From Sphingobacterium sp. UBA2700 (lineage in GTDB: Bacteria; Bacteroidota; Bacteroidia; Sphingobacteriales; Sphingobacteriaceae), in contig DELI01000033.1 of NCBI GenBank assembly GCA_002354335.1, positions 227,971-291,970 on the forward strand: a DNA stretch of 64,000 bases, in the 5' to 3' direction. Positions 7,697 to 16,355 of the stretch are shown here, piece after piece. The notes under the pieces are model-generated. The model was not told where the DNA came from, ran no database searches, and was given only the letters and a program-made list of their open reading frames with translations. A program made the translations under genes and the position numbers. The first letter of the stretch is position 1. The number at the start of each line of letters is the position of its first letter.

Positions 7697-9238
7697 ATGC
7701 AGAAAGAAATAGAAATCGCTCTTAGCCCGGCGCATGTTAACGACGAAGCTTTCATCCTAAAAGAAGGCGTTAAGAAGCTGGGAATATCCGAAAAACGTGT
7801 TCAGGGTTTTCATGTGCGCAAGCGCTCTATTGATGCCCGTGGGAAACAGGTATTGTTCCGTATGCGCGTCGTTTATTTTATCGACGAGCCGGTTGAAACG
7901 CCTCAATTCCACACGAAACTCCAGCAGGTAAATAATGCTAAACCAGTAATCATTATTGGAGCTGGCCCTGCAGGTTTATTTGCTGCTTATCGCTGCTTAG
8001 AGCGTGGTTTAAAGCCCATTGTACTTGAGCGCGGGAAGAAAGTGCAAGACCGCCGTCGGGATTTAGCCAAGATTAACAGAGAGGGCATTGTGAACCCGGA
8101 ATCCAACTACTGCTATGGCGAAGGCGGCGCGGGGACTTATTCCGATGGTAAATTATACACTCGTTCCAATAAGCGCGGAGATGTGCAATTAGTACTTTCC
8201 ATTTTTGTGGAGCATGGCGCCCCGGAGGATATTATGGTGGATGCTCGTCCGCACATCGGAACCAACAAACTTCCGCATATCATCGAGAGTATGCGCGAGC
8301 GCATTATCGAATGTGGTGGTGAAGTCCACTTTGATTGCAAGGTTGTCGATATCATCGAACAATTTGGCAGCGTGAAAGGTGTCAAAACTGCAGAAGGAGC
8401 AACCTTTGAAGCAGATCAGGTCATCGTCGCAACAGGACACTCGGCAAGGGATATCTTCGAGCTGTTCCAACAAAAAGGATGGTTACTGGAGGCGAAACCC
8501 TTTGCACTAGGCGTACGTATCGAACATCCACAGTCTATTATCGATCAGGCGCAGTATCACTGTTCTACGCGTCCGGAAAACCTTCCGCCAGCCTACTATA
8601 GCTTAGTGGAGCAGGTGAATAACAGGGGAGTATTCTCCTTTTGCATGTGTCCGGGCGGTATTATCGCACCATGTGCGACAGACCATGAGGAGATTGTTGT
8701 CAACGGATGGTCGCCATCCAAACGCAATAACCCGCATGCAAACTCCGGAACCGTCATTCAGATCAATTTAGAAGATGTAGCAAAGTCCAGCGAGGACGCA
8801 TTTGCCATGTTAGCATTCCAACGTCAGATTGAACAGCAGGCTTTCCAACTTGGAGGCGGCAGTTTGGTTGCGCCAGCACAACGTATGGTTGATTTCGTAC
8901 AGAATAAAGTATCTACTGATCTTCCTATTAATTCGTACAAACCTGGAACCCGCTCGGTCGATCTTCGGGAGGTGTTACCAAGTTTTGTTTATAAATCCCT
9001 GCAAGGAGCCTTGCCGATCTTCGGCAAGAAGATGAAAGGGTATTATACCAATGAGGCAATTTTGGTTGGCGTAGAATCCAGAACGTCCTCTCCAATCCGA
9101 ATTCCAAGAGACAAAGATAGCTTCCAGCATCCGCAAGTGGCCGGCCTATACCCATGTGCTGAAGGAGCAGGATATGCAGGAGGAATAGTGTCTGCAGCAA
9201 TTGACGGCATTAATTGTGTCGACGCTATTAAAATTTAA
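7697..9238 (+). CDS. FAD-dependent oxidoreductase (COG2509 type)
   Basis: 513 residues. After an N-terminal domain of about 80 residues rich in basic residues comes the FAD-binding Rossmann motif GAGPAG at 88-93, followed by the acidic end of the second strand (VLERGKK). Further conserved stretches are YCYGEGGAGTYSDGKLYTR, VATGHSARDIFE, GVRIEHPQ, and the C-terminal EGAGYAGGIVSAAIDG that binds FAD. This is the uncharacterised NAD(P)/FAD-dependent dehydrogenase family; the true substrate is unknown. It is monocistronic, with tRNA-Gly following after its own promoter. Confidence 0.9.
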   Translation: MQKEIEIALSPAHVNDEAFILKEGVKKLGISEKRVQGFHVRKRSIDARGKQVLFRMRVVYFIDEPVETPQFHTKLQQVNNAKPVIIIGAGPAGLFAAYRCLERGLKPIVLERGKKVQDRRRDLAKINREGIVNPESNYCYGEGGAGTYSDGKLYTRSNKRGDVQLVLSIFVEHGAPEDIMVDARPHIGTNKLPHIIESMRERIIECGGEVHFDCKVVDIIEQFGSVKGVKTAEGATFEADQVIVATGHSARDIFELFQQKGWLLEAKPFALGVRIEHPQSIIDQAQYHCSTRPENLPPAYYSLVEQVNNRGVFSFCMCPGGIIAPCATDHEEIVVNGWSPSKRNNPHANSGTVIQINLEDVAKSSEDAFAMLAFQRQIEQQAFQLGGGSLVAPAQRMVDFVQNKVSTDLPINSYKPGTRSVDLREVLPSFVYKSLQGALPIFGKKMKGYYTNEAILVGVESRTSSPIRIPRDKDSFQHPQVAGLYPCAEGAGYAGGIVSAAIDGINCVDAIKI

Positions 9239-9281
9239 ATTATTTGTTGACAGGCATTTTAGGAATATTTCCGGGTATGTA

Positions 9282-9312
9282 TTGACAATAATGCCTTATT
9301 GTTGTATTTTTG
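9282..9312 (+). promoter_or_regulatory. Promoter of tRNA-Gly
   Basis: TTG at 9282-9284 and TATTTTTG at 9305-9312, separated by 20 bases: a good fit to the Bacteroidota TTG / TAnnTTTG promoter. The tRNA begins 12 bases downstream, which is the expected distance for a transcription start just ahead of the mature 5' end. Confidence 0.7.
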
Positions 9313-9323
9313 TATCACAACAA

Positions 9324-9396
9324 GCGAAAGTAGCTCAGTTGGTAGAGCACAACCTTGCCAAGGTTGGGGTCGCGAGTTCGAATCTCGTCTTTCGCT
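9324..9396 (+). tRNA. tRNA-Gly (anticodon GCC)
   Basis: A full cloverleaf can be drawn: acceptor GCGAAAG with CTTTCGC, D-arm GCTC/GAGC, anticodon stem CAACC/GGTTG with loop TTGCCAA, variable loop GGGTC, T-arm around TTCGAAT, and discriminator base T. The anticodon GCC reads GGC/GGU glycine codons. The 3' CCA is not encoded. Confidence 0.96.
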
Positions 9397-9400
9397 CATC

Positions 9401-9427
9401 AAGCTTCCAGAATCTGGAAGCTTTTTT
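9401..9427 (+). terminator. Terminator of tRNA-Gly
   Basis: AAGCTTCCAG (9401-9410) pairs perfectly with CTGGAAGCTT (9414-9423) around a 3-nt loop, followed by TTTT. It begins five bases after the tRNA. Confidence 0.88.
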
Positions 9428-9514
9428 CATGTATACACTTTCCTTCTTAAGATCGCATCGCGAAGCGAGCAGAATTCTTTAACGGTTTTTGTTTGAGTAT
9501 CATCTCTTGTACAC

Positions 9515-9945
9515 CCATTGCAGACCCATATCATACCCCTTTGGAATTGGTTCTGCATTGGGTTTGTATTGGGTTTGTATTGGGTTTGAAAGGGAAATGA
9601 GTTTTAGATGGTATTGAGTAGTTAGTAGTTAGTAGTTAGTAGTTAGACCTAGGGTTTGCTAGATTTTTGATTTTATACGCGGGATGGTTGTTTTGACCCA
9701 TTGGCTTAAACAGGAAGATAAATTTATCTGAACCAAGAAAGAAATAGTAGTTAGTAGATAGTATAAAGACCTATGGGAGACTATAAAGTTCAAAATTGTA
9801 TAGACGCCAATTGGACGCCAATGCGTAGAGACGTTTCACTAAACGTCTCCTTTGAAAAATACACGTTTATCCTTTCTACATGATCCTGCCAATCCTTGCA
9901 TCCTTCCTTTCCTGGTTCAAAGACAAAACGTCCTTCCTTTCCATA
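9515..9945. repeat. Composite intergenic repeat element, copy 2
   Basis: No gene is visible between the tRNA terminator and the SusD gene. The stretch holds several modules of the repeat family: an inverted module CCCATATCATACCC with three tandem ATTGGGTTTG units (about 9525-9592); TAGTAGTTAG arms followed by ACCTAGG (about 9619-9656) and a second TAGTAGTTAG arm with ACCTATGG (about 9748-9776); a short perfect hairpin AGACGTTT-CACT-AAACGTCT near 9830-9850; and the complement of the CTTGAACCAGGAAAGGAAGG module (about 9900-9922). The elements look assembled from parts rather than as one clean copy. Confidence 0.8.
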
Positions 9946-9950
9946 AAGAC

Positions 9951-9980
9951 AAAAAAAAGCTGCCTTTTCAGGCAGCTTTT
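9951..9980 (-). terminator. Terminator of the susCD operon
   Basis: AAAAGCTGCC (9955-9964) and GGCAGCTTTT (9971-9980) form a perfect 10-bp stem with a 6-nt loop. On the minus strand a run of T follows directly, 20 bases after the SusD stop. Confidence 0.85.
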
Positions 9981-9999
9981 CTATCTCAGAATTAAAAAT

Positions 10000-11562
10000 T
10001 TATTTTTTTACATCCCACCATATACGTTTTGCGGTATAGGTTGCATCTGCTGCATCTGGGTCTGCTTTAATTACTTGATCGTAGTTGTAATTGATACTGT
10101 AACTAGCAATGGTGAAGCGTCTTGGCCACATATCTTCCGATGGCAATGCAATCGTAAATACGGCTCCCGGACGTTTTAAACCCTTATAGATACCTACAGA
10201 TTCGTTGTATTTGCCGCTGGCGTCAGTACAGAATTCCAAACGACGAACATCATTGAACACCTCTGGCGAGTATGATAAAGCGATGTACTTTTGGATCATG
10301 ATCTGGCTCAAGGTCAATGCGCTAGCAGATTGCTGTACGGAAGAACTTGCTAAATAGCTCGTAATCTTCGCTGCCGGCACGCCTAAGATTTCCATATGAT
10401 CTTTGATACCATCTTTGTAAGCTTGCAGTGCGCCTGCTTTATTGTTCTGATTGAAGAGTACTTCGGCTTTGATGAAGTGCATTTCTGAACTGGTCAGCAA
10501 TAAACCTTTCGCTCCTGCTGCTACGTATACTGATCCTGTGGATACATTCGCAGTCGGGCGTAATGCCGCATAGCTTGTTATGGTAGAGCCGAAACCTGAT
10601 TCAGGGATTACACTCATGTCCACACCTGGCGTGCGTAAGCCTGTCGCAATAAAACGAGGGATCAATAAGTCAGCTCTTGGGTCTTCCATATTGTTTGCTC
10701 CCGTTGGGGCGCCTGTATAGTTGCCTAATACGTAATCAATATAAAGCTTTGTCAGACGGTTGGAACTGTTGTTTTGGTACTGCAAAGACTCGGTCTCTGG
10801 CTTTGTCGACACTGCGCGATCCTGGTATTGATACAATGCACTTTCCGCTGCTGTTTTTGGAGCTTTCTCCAATAATGCCAATACCTCAGCTGCATTGAAT
10901 TTGTCTGTTTTAGACAGGTGATTCAACATTCTCGCTTTGATACCGTTTGCCAAGGCAATCCACTTCTTGGTATCTCCTTTAAATAGGTGATCTCCCACGG
11001 ATAAAGCCGGAGCGGCAGCATCTTGCCCTTTTTGCAGGTATTCAATTGCCTGATCTAGTTCTGCTAAGCATTTCTCATAAATCAAGTCTCCTTGATCATA
11101 TTTTGGCGTCATTAATCCTCCTTGGAATGCCTCCTCGTAAGGCAGCATACCATACATGTCCGAGAATGCCGCAAATCCCCAAGCCCAGATAATTTTACCA
11201 GCACCGATATAGTGATTGGCACCTGTCGCTTCTCCTTTTTCGATTAAATCGGGGATGTTATTCGCCGTGTAGATATACCAAGGTTGGTAAGGCCAGTTTA
11301 CCGCTGCTGTGGAAATGTTCCAACGCGATAATGCCCAGTTGTTTGCTGTTGTACCAGCTAATTGCTGAGAAATAATTGCCGCACGTGTACCACCGCTCTC
11401 GTATGCCTCAGCAAAACGCGCAATGATAGACGGAAGGCGTAAGTCTACCGAAGGGACTTTTGTATTCGGTGTATTGGGGTTGTCATTAACATCGAGCCAC
11501 TTATCGCAAGATGTCATCATCAAAGCTCCCGCAACCGCCATTATAGAAAATATCTTTTTCAT
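10000..11562 (-). CDS. SusD/RagB-like nutrient-binding lipoprotein
   Basis: 520 residues, a SusD-like protein of the second subfamily (SusD-like_2). The signal peptide ends in MMTSC with lipidated Cys19, followed by DKWLDVNDNPNTP, a typical SusD start. It should sit on the outer membrane surface as the lid of the SusC transporter encoded just upstream. The helical TPR-like repeats are spread through residues about 100-330. Seven bases separate it from susC. No glycosidase, protease or regulator is adjacent, so the ligand (glycan, peptide or other) cannot be inferred. Confidence 0.93.
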   Translation of the reverse strand: MKKIFSIMAVAGALMMTSCDKWLDVNDNPNTPNTKVPSVDLRLPSIIARFAEAYESGGTRAAIISQQLAGTTANNWALSRWNISTAAVNWPYQPWYIYTANNIPDLIEKGEATGANHYIGAGKIIWAWGFAAFSDMYGMLPYEEAFQGGLMTPKYDQGDLIYEKCLAELDQAIEYLQKGQDAAAPALSVGDHLFKGDTKKWIALANGIKARMLNHLSKTDKFNAAEVLALLEKAPKTAAESALYQYQDRAVSTKPETESLQYQNNSSNRLTKLYIDYVLGNYTGAPTGANNMEDPRADLLIPRFIATGLRTPGVDMSVIPESGFGSTITSYAALRPTANVSTGSVYVAAGAKGLLLTSSEMHFIKAEVLFNQNNKAGALQAYKDGIKDHMEILGVPAAKITSYLASSSVQQSASALTLSQIMIQKYIALSYSPEVFNDVRRLEFCTDASGKYNESVGIYKGLKRPGAVFTIALPSEDMWPRRFTIASYSINYNYDQVIKADPDAADATYTAKRIWWDVKK

Positions 11563-11569
11563 GTCTGTC

Positions 11570-14500
11570 TTAGAATTTTAAGTTAACACCAAATGTTACG
11601 CCTTTCGTATTCGGAACACCAGCATAATCAATACCTACGGAACCCGAACCGATTACCCCTGCTCCGGCAGCACTTGTTTCCGGATCCATACCTGAATAGT
11701 TCGTAAATAACAACAAGTTCGTCGCATTTAAATTGAAAGAAGCACCTCTGATAAAGCCAGATTTCACCAACAAGCTTTGTGGAAGATCGTAAGAAAGGTT
11801 TACTGATCTTAAACGCAACCAGTTTACCTCTTCAATGAAGTTGCTGGTTTTGTTAACGTAGTAGTTCATATAGTAATTTTGATCGGCTACTATTTCACGT
11901 GTAACATCCTCGTACGCCCCAGTTGCAGGATTTAAAGAAACCCCTGTCATCGTGATTTTCTCTCCTCTGTTTTCCGTACGTCTACTTAAACCATATTGTG
12001 TTAACAATACTTCAGTTCCGTTAAAAATTGCTCCACCTTTGCGGAAATCAATTAAGAACGATAATCCCCAGTCTTTGTATCTGAAGTTGTTGGTCAAACC
12101 TCCGATAAACTTAGGCTCTCTATTTCCTAAATGAAGCGTTGCGTTACTGTTGGTTGTTGGCAAACCTGTAGTCCAGTTCAGGATATACTTACCTTCATCA
12201 TTCATTGTCCAATCCTTACCGCTGATTCCCATAAAGTCGCCATCGTTGAATGATGCCGCTTTACCATCCGCAACCTGTACATCGGTTACATAAAGAATCG
12301 CTAAACCACCTGGTAATGAATTAACTTTTCCTTTGTTGTGTGAAGCATTCAACATCACATCCCAAGAGAAGTTGTCCTTTTTCATTAATTCTGCAGTTAG
12401 GGTTAATTCCACCCCTTTGTTCTGTAGAACTCCCGAGTTTACATATTGGAAAATACCTCCAGTTGCATTATCTACACGTGGCGATAAAATTTGATCGACA
12501 GATTTGTTGTTATAGTAAGTGAATTCTAAACCGTATCTGTTGTTCATGAATTTCAAATCTGTACCAACTTCGAAAGATTGTGTCTTTTCCGGAATCAAAT
12601 TAGGGTTTCCTAAAGTCCATGAGTTCTTATATCCTCCACCGATAGTCAATTCGTATGGATCCAGATAAGAGTTCGTTTGATAAGCAGGAGCATCCTTTCC
12701 TACTTCGGCCCATGAGGTTCTAAGTTTACCGTAACTTAAGATGTCGTTTTTCTCAAATAATTCCGTGAACACTAAACTCGCGCTATAGGAAGGATACATA
12801 AAAGATTGGTTCTTTTTTGGAAGTGTCGATGACCAGTCATTTCTTAAGGTCATACCCACAAATGCCATGTTTTTGTATCCAACTTTTACATCGCCAAACA
12901 CACCAACTCTTCTAATTTCTGTTCTGTTATCTAACACAAATCGATCAGCATCCGGTGCATTGTTGAATGAATAGAAATCAGGAATTTTGAAATTACGCGC
13001 CTTATTTGCAGTAGACTTTGAATTGATATCCTCGGTGCTCGCTCCTAATAATAAGCTTACATCCCACACCTCTGCAAAAGTTTTGTTAGCACTCAACAAG
13101 AAGTTGTTGGTGATAAAATTGTATTGTCTAACATTCTGCGACAGCATACCTTTTTGGTATTCTTTGATTACAGCAGATCCCGCTGATACTAAAGAACGAT
13201 AGGTTGATGTATAGTTATCGACGCCTAAACGATAAGTAAAATTCAACCAATCGGTCAGCTGTGCATTTGTATAGAAAGTTCCTAAGAAACGATTGGTTTT
13301 ATCAGTTTGTGGGTTTTTATAGATGGTCCAATATGGGTTGTCCATACTGTTTTCCAGGATCGCCTCTGGCGTATCTCCTCTTCTATATAAAAACTTTTGC
13401 GACCCGTCAGCATTTAAGTAATCACGCATATCGGCGCTTTGCGGATAAGCAATAATAGACTCCATGTATCCATTACCTCCTGAACCCCAAAGGCCAGTAC
13501 CGGTTAAGGTCTTTGTTGTCTGACTTTGCGAATAAGCGGCGTTCGCTCCGAAGGTAAAAATGCCGAGCTTTTGCTCTCCATTAAAACGGAAGTTATAACG
13601 GCCGTAGTCTGTCGTAGGAACAATACCCGTTTGCTTTAAGTGTGCCCCTGATAAATAATAGTTGTTCTTGGCAGTTGCACCACTCACGTTAAAGCTATTA
13701 TCATACGTATATCCAGTTTCGAAGAAGTCTTCCAAGTTATTGTAGATCGTTTCTCCGGAAGCAAATGGATCACCCCAAGATAAGTTTGTGTTCAAGTCCA
13801 TTAACTTACCATCAGGATTCGTTCCTAACTTATATTTCTTTTGAAGCTCAGGTAGTTTGTTTACCCAGTTTGCTCCAACACGCGAATTAACGCCTACTGT
13901 AGCCGTACCTTCTTTACCTTTTTTAGTTGTGATGACGATTGCACCAGCAGCTGCGCGAATACCGTAAAGTGCTGCCGCTGTTGGTCCTTTCAATACGGAG
14001 ATTGACTCGATATCTTCCGGGTTGATGTCCATTGCGCGGTTACCGTTGGTGGTCGCGATATTGGTATTACCATCGAATGCCGACATGTCGCCCATACCAG
14101 TGGAGTTATCCATCGGCATACCGTCAATAACGAACAATGGTTGATTATCACGTTCCAGGGAAGTACCTCCACGAATAACGATGGATGCTGATGCACCTGG
14201 CGAACCACCAGAGTTAGTGATGTTTAAGCCGGCGATCTTACCATTCAAAGAGTTGATCATGTTAGGATTCTTGTTCTTCATCAACTCATCTGCTTTGATG
14301 TCTTGAACGGCATATCCCAGGGCTTTCTTCTCTTTCTTAATACCGAGTGCTGTTACTACAACTTCGTCGATAGACTCCTCCGAGCTAGCGAGCTCAACGT
14401 TGTAAACACTTCCGGAGCCAACAACCTGCTGTGCCCCATTGGAGCCAATTGCTCTAAATATTAATGTTTCGCCTGGCGCTGCTTGGATAGCGAATGAACC

Positions 14501-14671
14501 GTCTGCATTGGTTTGTACAGAACGAGTCGTCCCTTTCACGATTACAGTCACATTACTCATCGCCTCTCCCGAAGCCGAAGTAACTTTACCCGTAATTGCT
14601 TTTTGTTGCGCCATCAAACAAGTAGCATAGAGGCAAACCCCGAAAAAAGTAAGTAAAAATCTTCTTTTCAT
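11570..14671 (-). CDS. SusC/RagA-family TonB-linked outer membrane transporter
   Basis: 1033 residues. Signal peptide to about residue 22 (CLMAQ), then a carboxypeptidase-regulatory-like beta-sandwich (ITGKVTSASGEAMSNVTVIVKGT), a TonB box region (DEVVVTALGIKKEKKALGYAV), a plug domain (about 120-240, with LFVIDGMPMDN and SISVLKGPTAAALYGIRAAAGAIVITTKKG), and a beta-barrel to the C-terminal NTKGVTFGVNLKF. With SusD it forms an energy-dependent importer for large nutrients. It is the first gene of the two-gene operon. No linked anti-sigma/sigma or hybrid two-component gene is present, so its regulation is not visible here. Confidence 0.96.
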   Translation of the reverse strand: MKRRFLLTFFGVCLYATCLMAQQKAITGKVTSASGEAMSNVTVIVKGTTRSVQTNADGSFAIQAAPGETLIFRAIGSNGAQQVVGSGSVYNVELASSEESIDEVVVTALGIKKEKKALGYAVQDIKADELMKNKNPNMINSLNGKIAGLNITNSGGSPGASASIVIRGGTSLERDNQPLFVIDGMPMDNSTGMGDMSAFDGNTNIATTNGNRAMDINPEDIESISVLKGPTAAALYGIRAAAGAIVITTKKGKEGTATVGVNSRVGANWVNKLPELQKKYKLGTNPDGKLMDLNTNLSWGDPFASGETIYNNLEDFFETGYTYDNSFNVSGATAKNNYYLSGAHLKQTGIVPTTDYGRYNFRFNGEQKLGIFTFGANAAYSQSQTTKTLTGTGLWGSGGNGYMESIIAYPQSADMRDYLNADGSQKFLYRRGDTPEAILENSMDNPYWTIYKNPQTDKTNRFLGTFYTNAQLTDWLNFTYRLGVDNYTSTYRSLVSAGSAVIKEYQKGMLSQNVRQYNFITNNFLLSANKTFAEVWDVSLLLGASTEDINSKSTANKARNFKIPDFYSFNNAPDADRFVLDNRTEIRRVGVFGDVKVGYKNMAFVGMTLRNDWSSTLPKKNQSFMYPSYSASLVFTELFEKNDILSYGKLRTSWAEVGKDAPAYQTNSYLDPYELTIGGGYKNSWTLGNPNLIPEKTQSFEVGTDLKFMNNRYGLEFTYYNNKSVDQILSPRVDNATGGIFQYVNSGVLQNKGVELTLTAELMKKDNFSWDVMLNASHNKGKVNSLPGGLAILYVTDVQVADGKAASFNDGDFMGISGKDWTMNDEGKYILNWTTGLPTTNSNATLHLGNREPKFIGGLTNNFRYKDWGLSFLIDFRKGGAIFNGTEVLLTQYGLSRRTENRGEKITMTGVSLNPATGAYEDVTREIVADQNYYMNYYVNKTSNFIEEVNWLRLRSVNLSYDLPQSLLVKSGFIRGASFNLNATNLLLFTNYSGMDPETSAAGAGVIGSGSVGIDYAGVPNTKGVTFGVNLKF

Positions 14672-14801
14672 GTTTGATAGATGTTTTAATAGGTGTGAAT
14701 AAAATTGACGTGGATATCATTAATTTAGTCGAAGCAAGTCTACGAAAAAAAAACAATACTTTGCGTTTTTATGCAACTTTATTCTAAAACATGCTAACAA
14801 T

Positions 14802-14837
14802 TAGCTGATATGAATAGCAATTATCGCATATCAGCTA
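14802..14837. promoter_or_regulatory. Inverted repeat between MFS and susC genes
   Basis: TAGCTGATATG (14802-14812) and CATATCAGCTA (14827-14837) are perfect 11-bp complements around a 14-nt spacer, 24 bases past the stop of the MFS gene. It could terminate the MFS transcript, but there is no T-run; an operator for the susC gene 130 bases away is the alternative. Confidence 0.45.
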
Positions 14838-14861
14838 GCAAAACAGTAAATAATCAGCAAC

Positions 14862-16094
14862 TTATAATTTATTTTGCGGTTTATCTTTACCAATCGCCAT
14901 CAATGAGGGCGTTAGAAAAGAAGCAATTCCAATCAATAGGCAGAGGATGCCGGCGATGATAAAGGCGTTTGCTACGCCCATGTTATCTGCAATGTTTCCG
15001 GCAAACAATAAGCCTATCAGGCTGGGCAAAATGGCGAAGCTGAAGTACAGGGAGAACACCCTTCCTAGCATATCGGGCGCCACTTCTTCCTGAATGATCG
15101 TCATAAAGGAGGCTGAGAAAATAGACATCGCCATCCCTCCTAATCCCGTCAGCACCGCAAAAACAATAAATAGATTCGGACTAAGAATTCCGGAAACGAC
15201 AAAGGTAAATCCTAAGAGCATGTGCATCGTATTGACCATGACTACCTTTCGAATTTCTATCTTGAAAACGGATAACAATGAACCGCCGATCAGCATACCG
15301 ATACCCCAAACAATCTCTATTACACTCATTTCAAATTCAGCACCCTTGAAGTGATCTATCGTTAACAAGGGAAACATGATTGCAACCGGCATGATCCCCA
15401 CCGTTGCCAACATGGAGTAGAGGAACATTCGGTTCAGTCCTTTGTTTTGATGAATCGCCAGCAAACCCAGTTTTAAGTCTCGCCACACCTGTTGAATAGA
15501 TCCGGACACCTGCGTTTTAACATGTGGAATGCTAACGAATAATAAACTGGTAATGGCTAGAATTGCTCCAATAATATCCAAATACAAGACTTTATTGATT
15601 GGAAAGGAGGCAATCGCCAGTGCCCCCATGGCAGGTCCAGCAATCTGACTTACCGATTGCAACATCTGATTGACCCCCGAGACGCGCAATAACTGATCTT
15701 CGGGCACCAATAAAGGCGCAATAGCCTGCATGGCTGGAGAATGAAACGCCGATCCCACAGAACGCAGCGCCATGATCAAATAGACCAGCTCCAGATGAAT
15801 AGCTCCTTCACGAAGAACAAAAGTCATTAGAAATGTACAGAACGCAATAAATGCATCGGCAAAAATCATTACTTTTTTACGGTTCCAACGATCAATATAG
15901 ACGCCCGCAAAAGGACCAATAATGGCTTGAGGTAGTAAGGCCGCGATTGCCGAATAGGCTAATATCTCCGCAGATTTAAACTCCATACTCAGCCAAATGA
16001 CTACGGCAAAATTAACTGCCGAACTCGTTAGCAAGGACACAAACTGCCCCGCCCATATGAATAGATAGGTTTTAACCCAATTCTTCTTTTCCAT
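14862..16094 (-). CDS. MFS transporter (drug-exporter type)
   Basis: 410 residues with about 12 hydrophobic segments and the major facilitator family loops, including GPFAGVYIDRWNRKKVMIFAD, the conserved loop 2-3 motif (G-x-x-x-D-R-x-x-R/K). The arrangement, without a substrate-binding extra domain, resembles MFS exporters related to the macrolide-efflux (MefA/enterobactin exporter) group. The substrate is not deducible. The region upstream (16095-16300) holds no gene and no clear promoter. It is not obviously co-regulated with susCD, as an inverted repeat lies between them. Confidence 0.88.
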   Translation of the reverse strand: MEKKNWVKTYLFIWAGQFVSLLTSSAVNFAVVIWLSMEFKSAEILAYSAIAALLPQAIIGPFAGVYIDRWNRKKVMIFADAFIAFCTFLMTFVLREGAIHLELVYLIMALRSVGSAFHSPAMQAIAPLLVPEDQLLRVSGVNQMLQSVSQIAGPAMGALAIASFPINKVLYLDIIGAILAITSLLFVSIPHVKTQVSGSIQQVWRDLKLGLLAIHQNKGLNRMFLYSMLATVGIMPVAIMFPLLTIDHFKGAEFEMSVIEIVWGIGMLIGGSLLSVFKIEIRKVVMVNTMHMLLGFTFVVSGILSPNLFIVFAVLTGLGGMAMSIFSASFMTIIQEEVAPDMLGRVFSLYFSFAILPSLIGLLFAGNIADNMGVANAFIIAGILCLLIGIASFLTPSLMAIGKDKPQNKL

Positions 16095-16300
16095 AAAATC
16101 TAAATGAAATGATTATACAACTCCAGTCGCGGAGTACAACTAAAAAATAATAGAAACGCTTTAGACTAGTTATTTAGTCCAAGCTCTAAAGGCATATGTT
16201 GTATAATTAATTACTAGCATAGCACAAAAATAAAATATTCCATTAAATTAACAAGGCGTTTTCTTGCAAGCCCCCTGTTATCTCGAATCGTATTCTATAA

Positions 16301-16334
16301 AAAAAAGCGTTTAAGATTTCTCCTAAACGCTTTC
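16301..16334 (-). terminator. Terminator of the sufBCD operon
   Basis: AAAGCGTTTA (16304-16313) pairs perfectly with TAAACGCTTT (16324-16333). On the minus strand eight T follow. It lies 22 bases after the sufD stop and marks the operon end, with no sufS or sufE included. Confidence 0.88.
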
Positions 16335-16355
16335 TATACTAAAACTACACTACTA

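Noticed and set aside
9324-9396. tRNA-Gly as an integration site of an island covering the SusCD genes
   Set aside because: No integrase and no repeat of the tRNA 3' end was seen downstream within the window.
9201-9496. Two ORFs of 65 and 93 residues
   Set aside because: Both run through tRNA-Gly and its terminator; the translated residues mirror the tRNA, not a protein.
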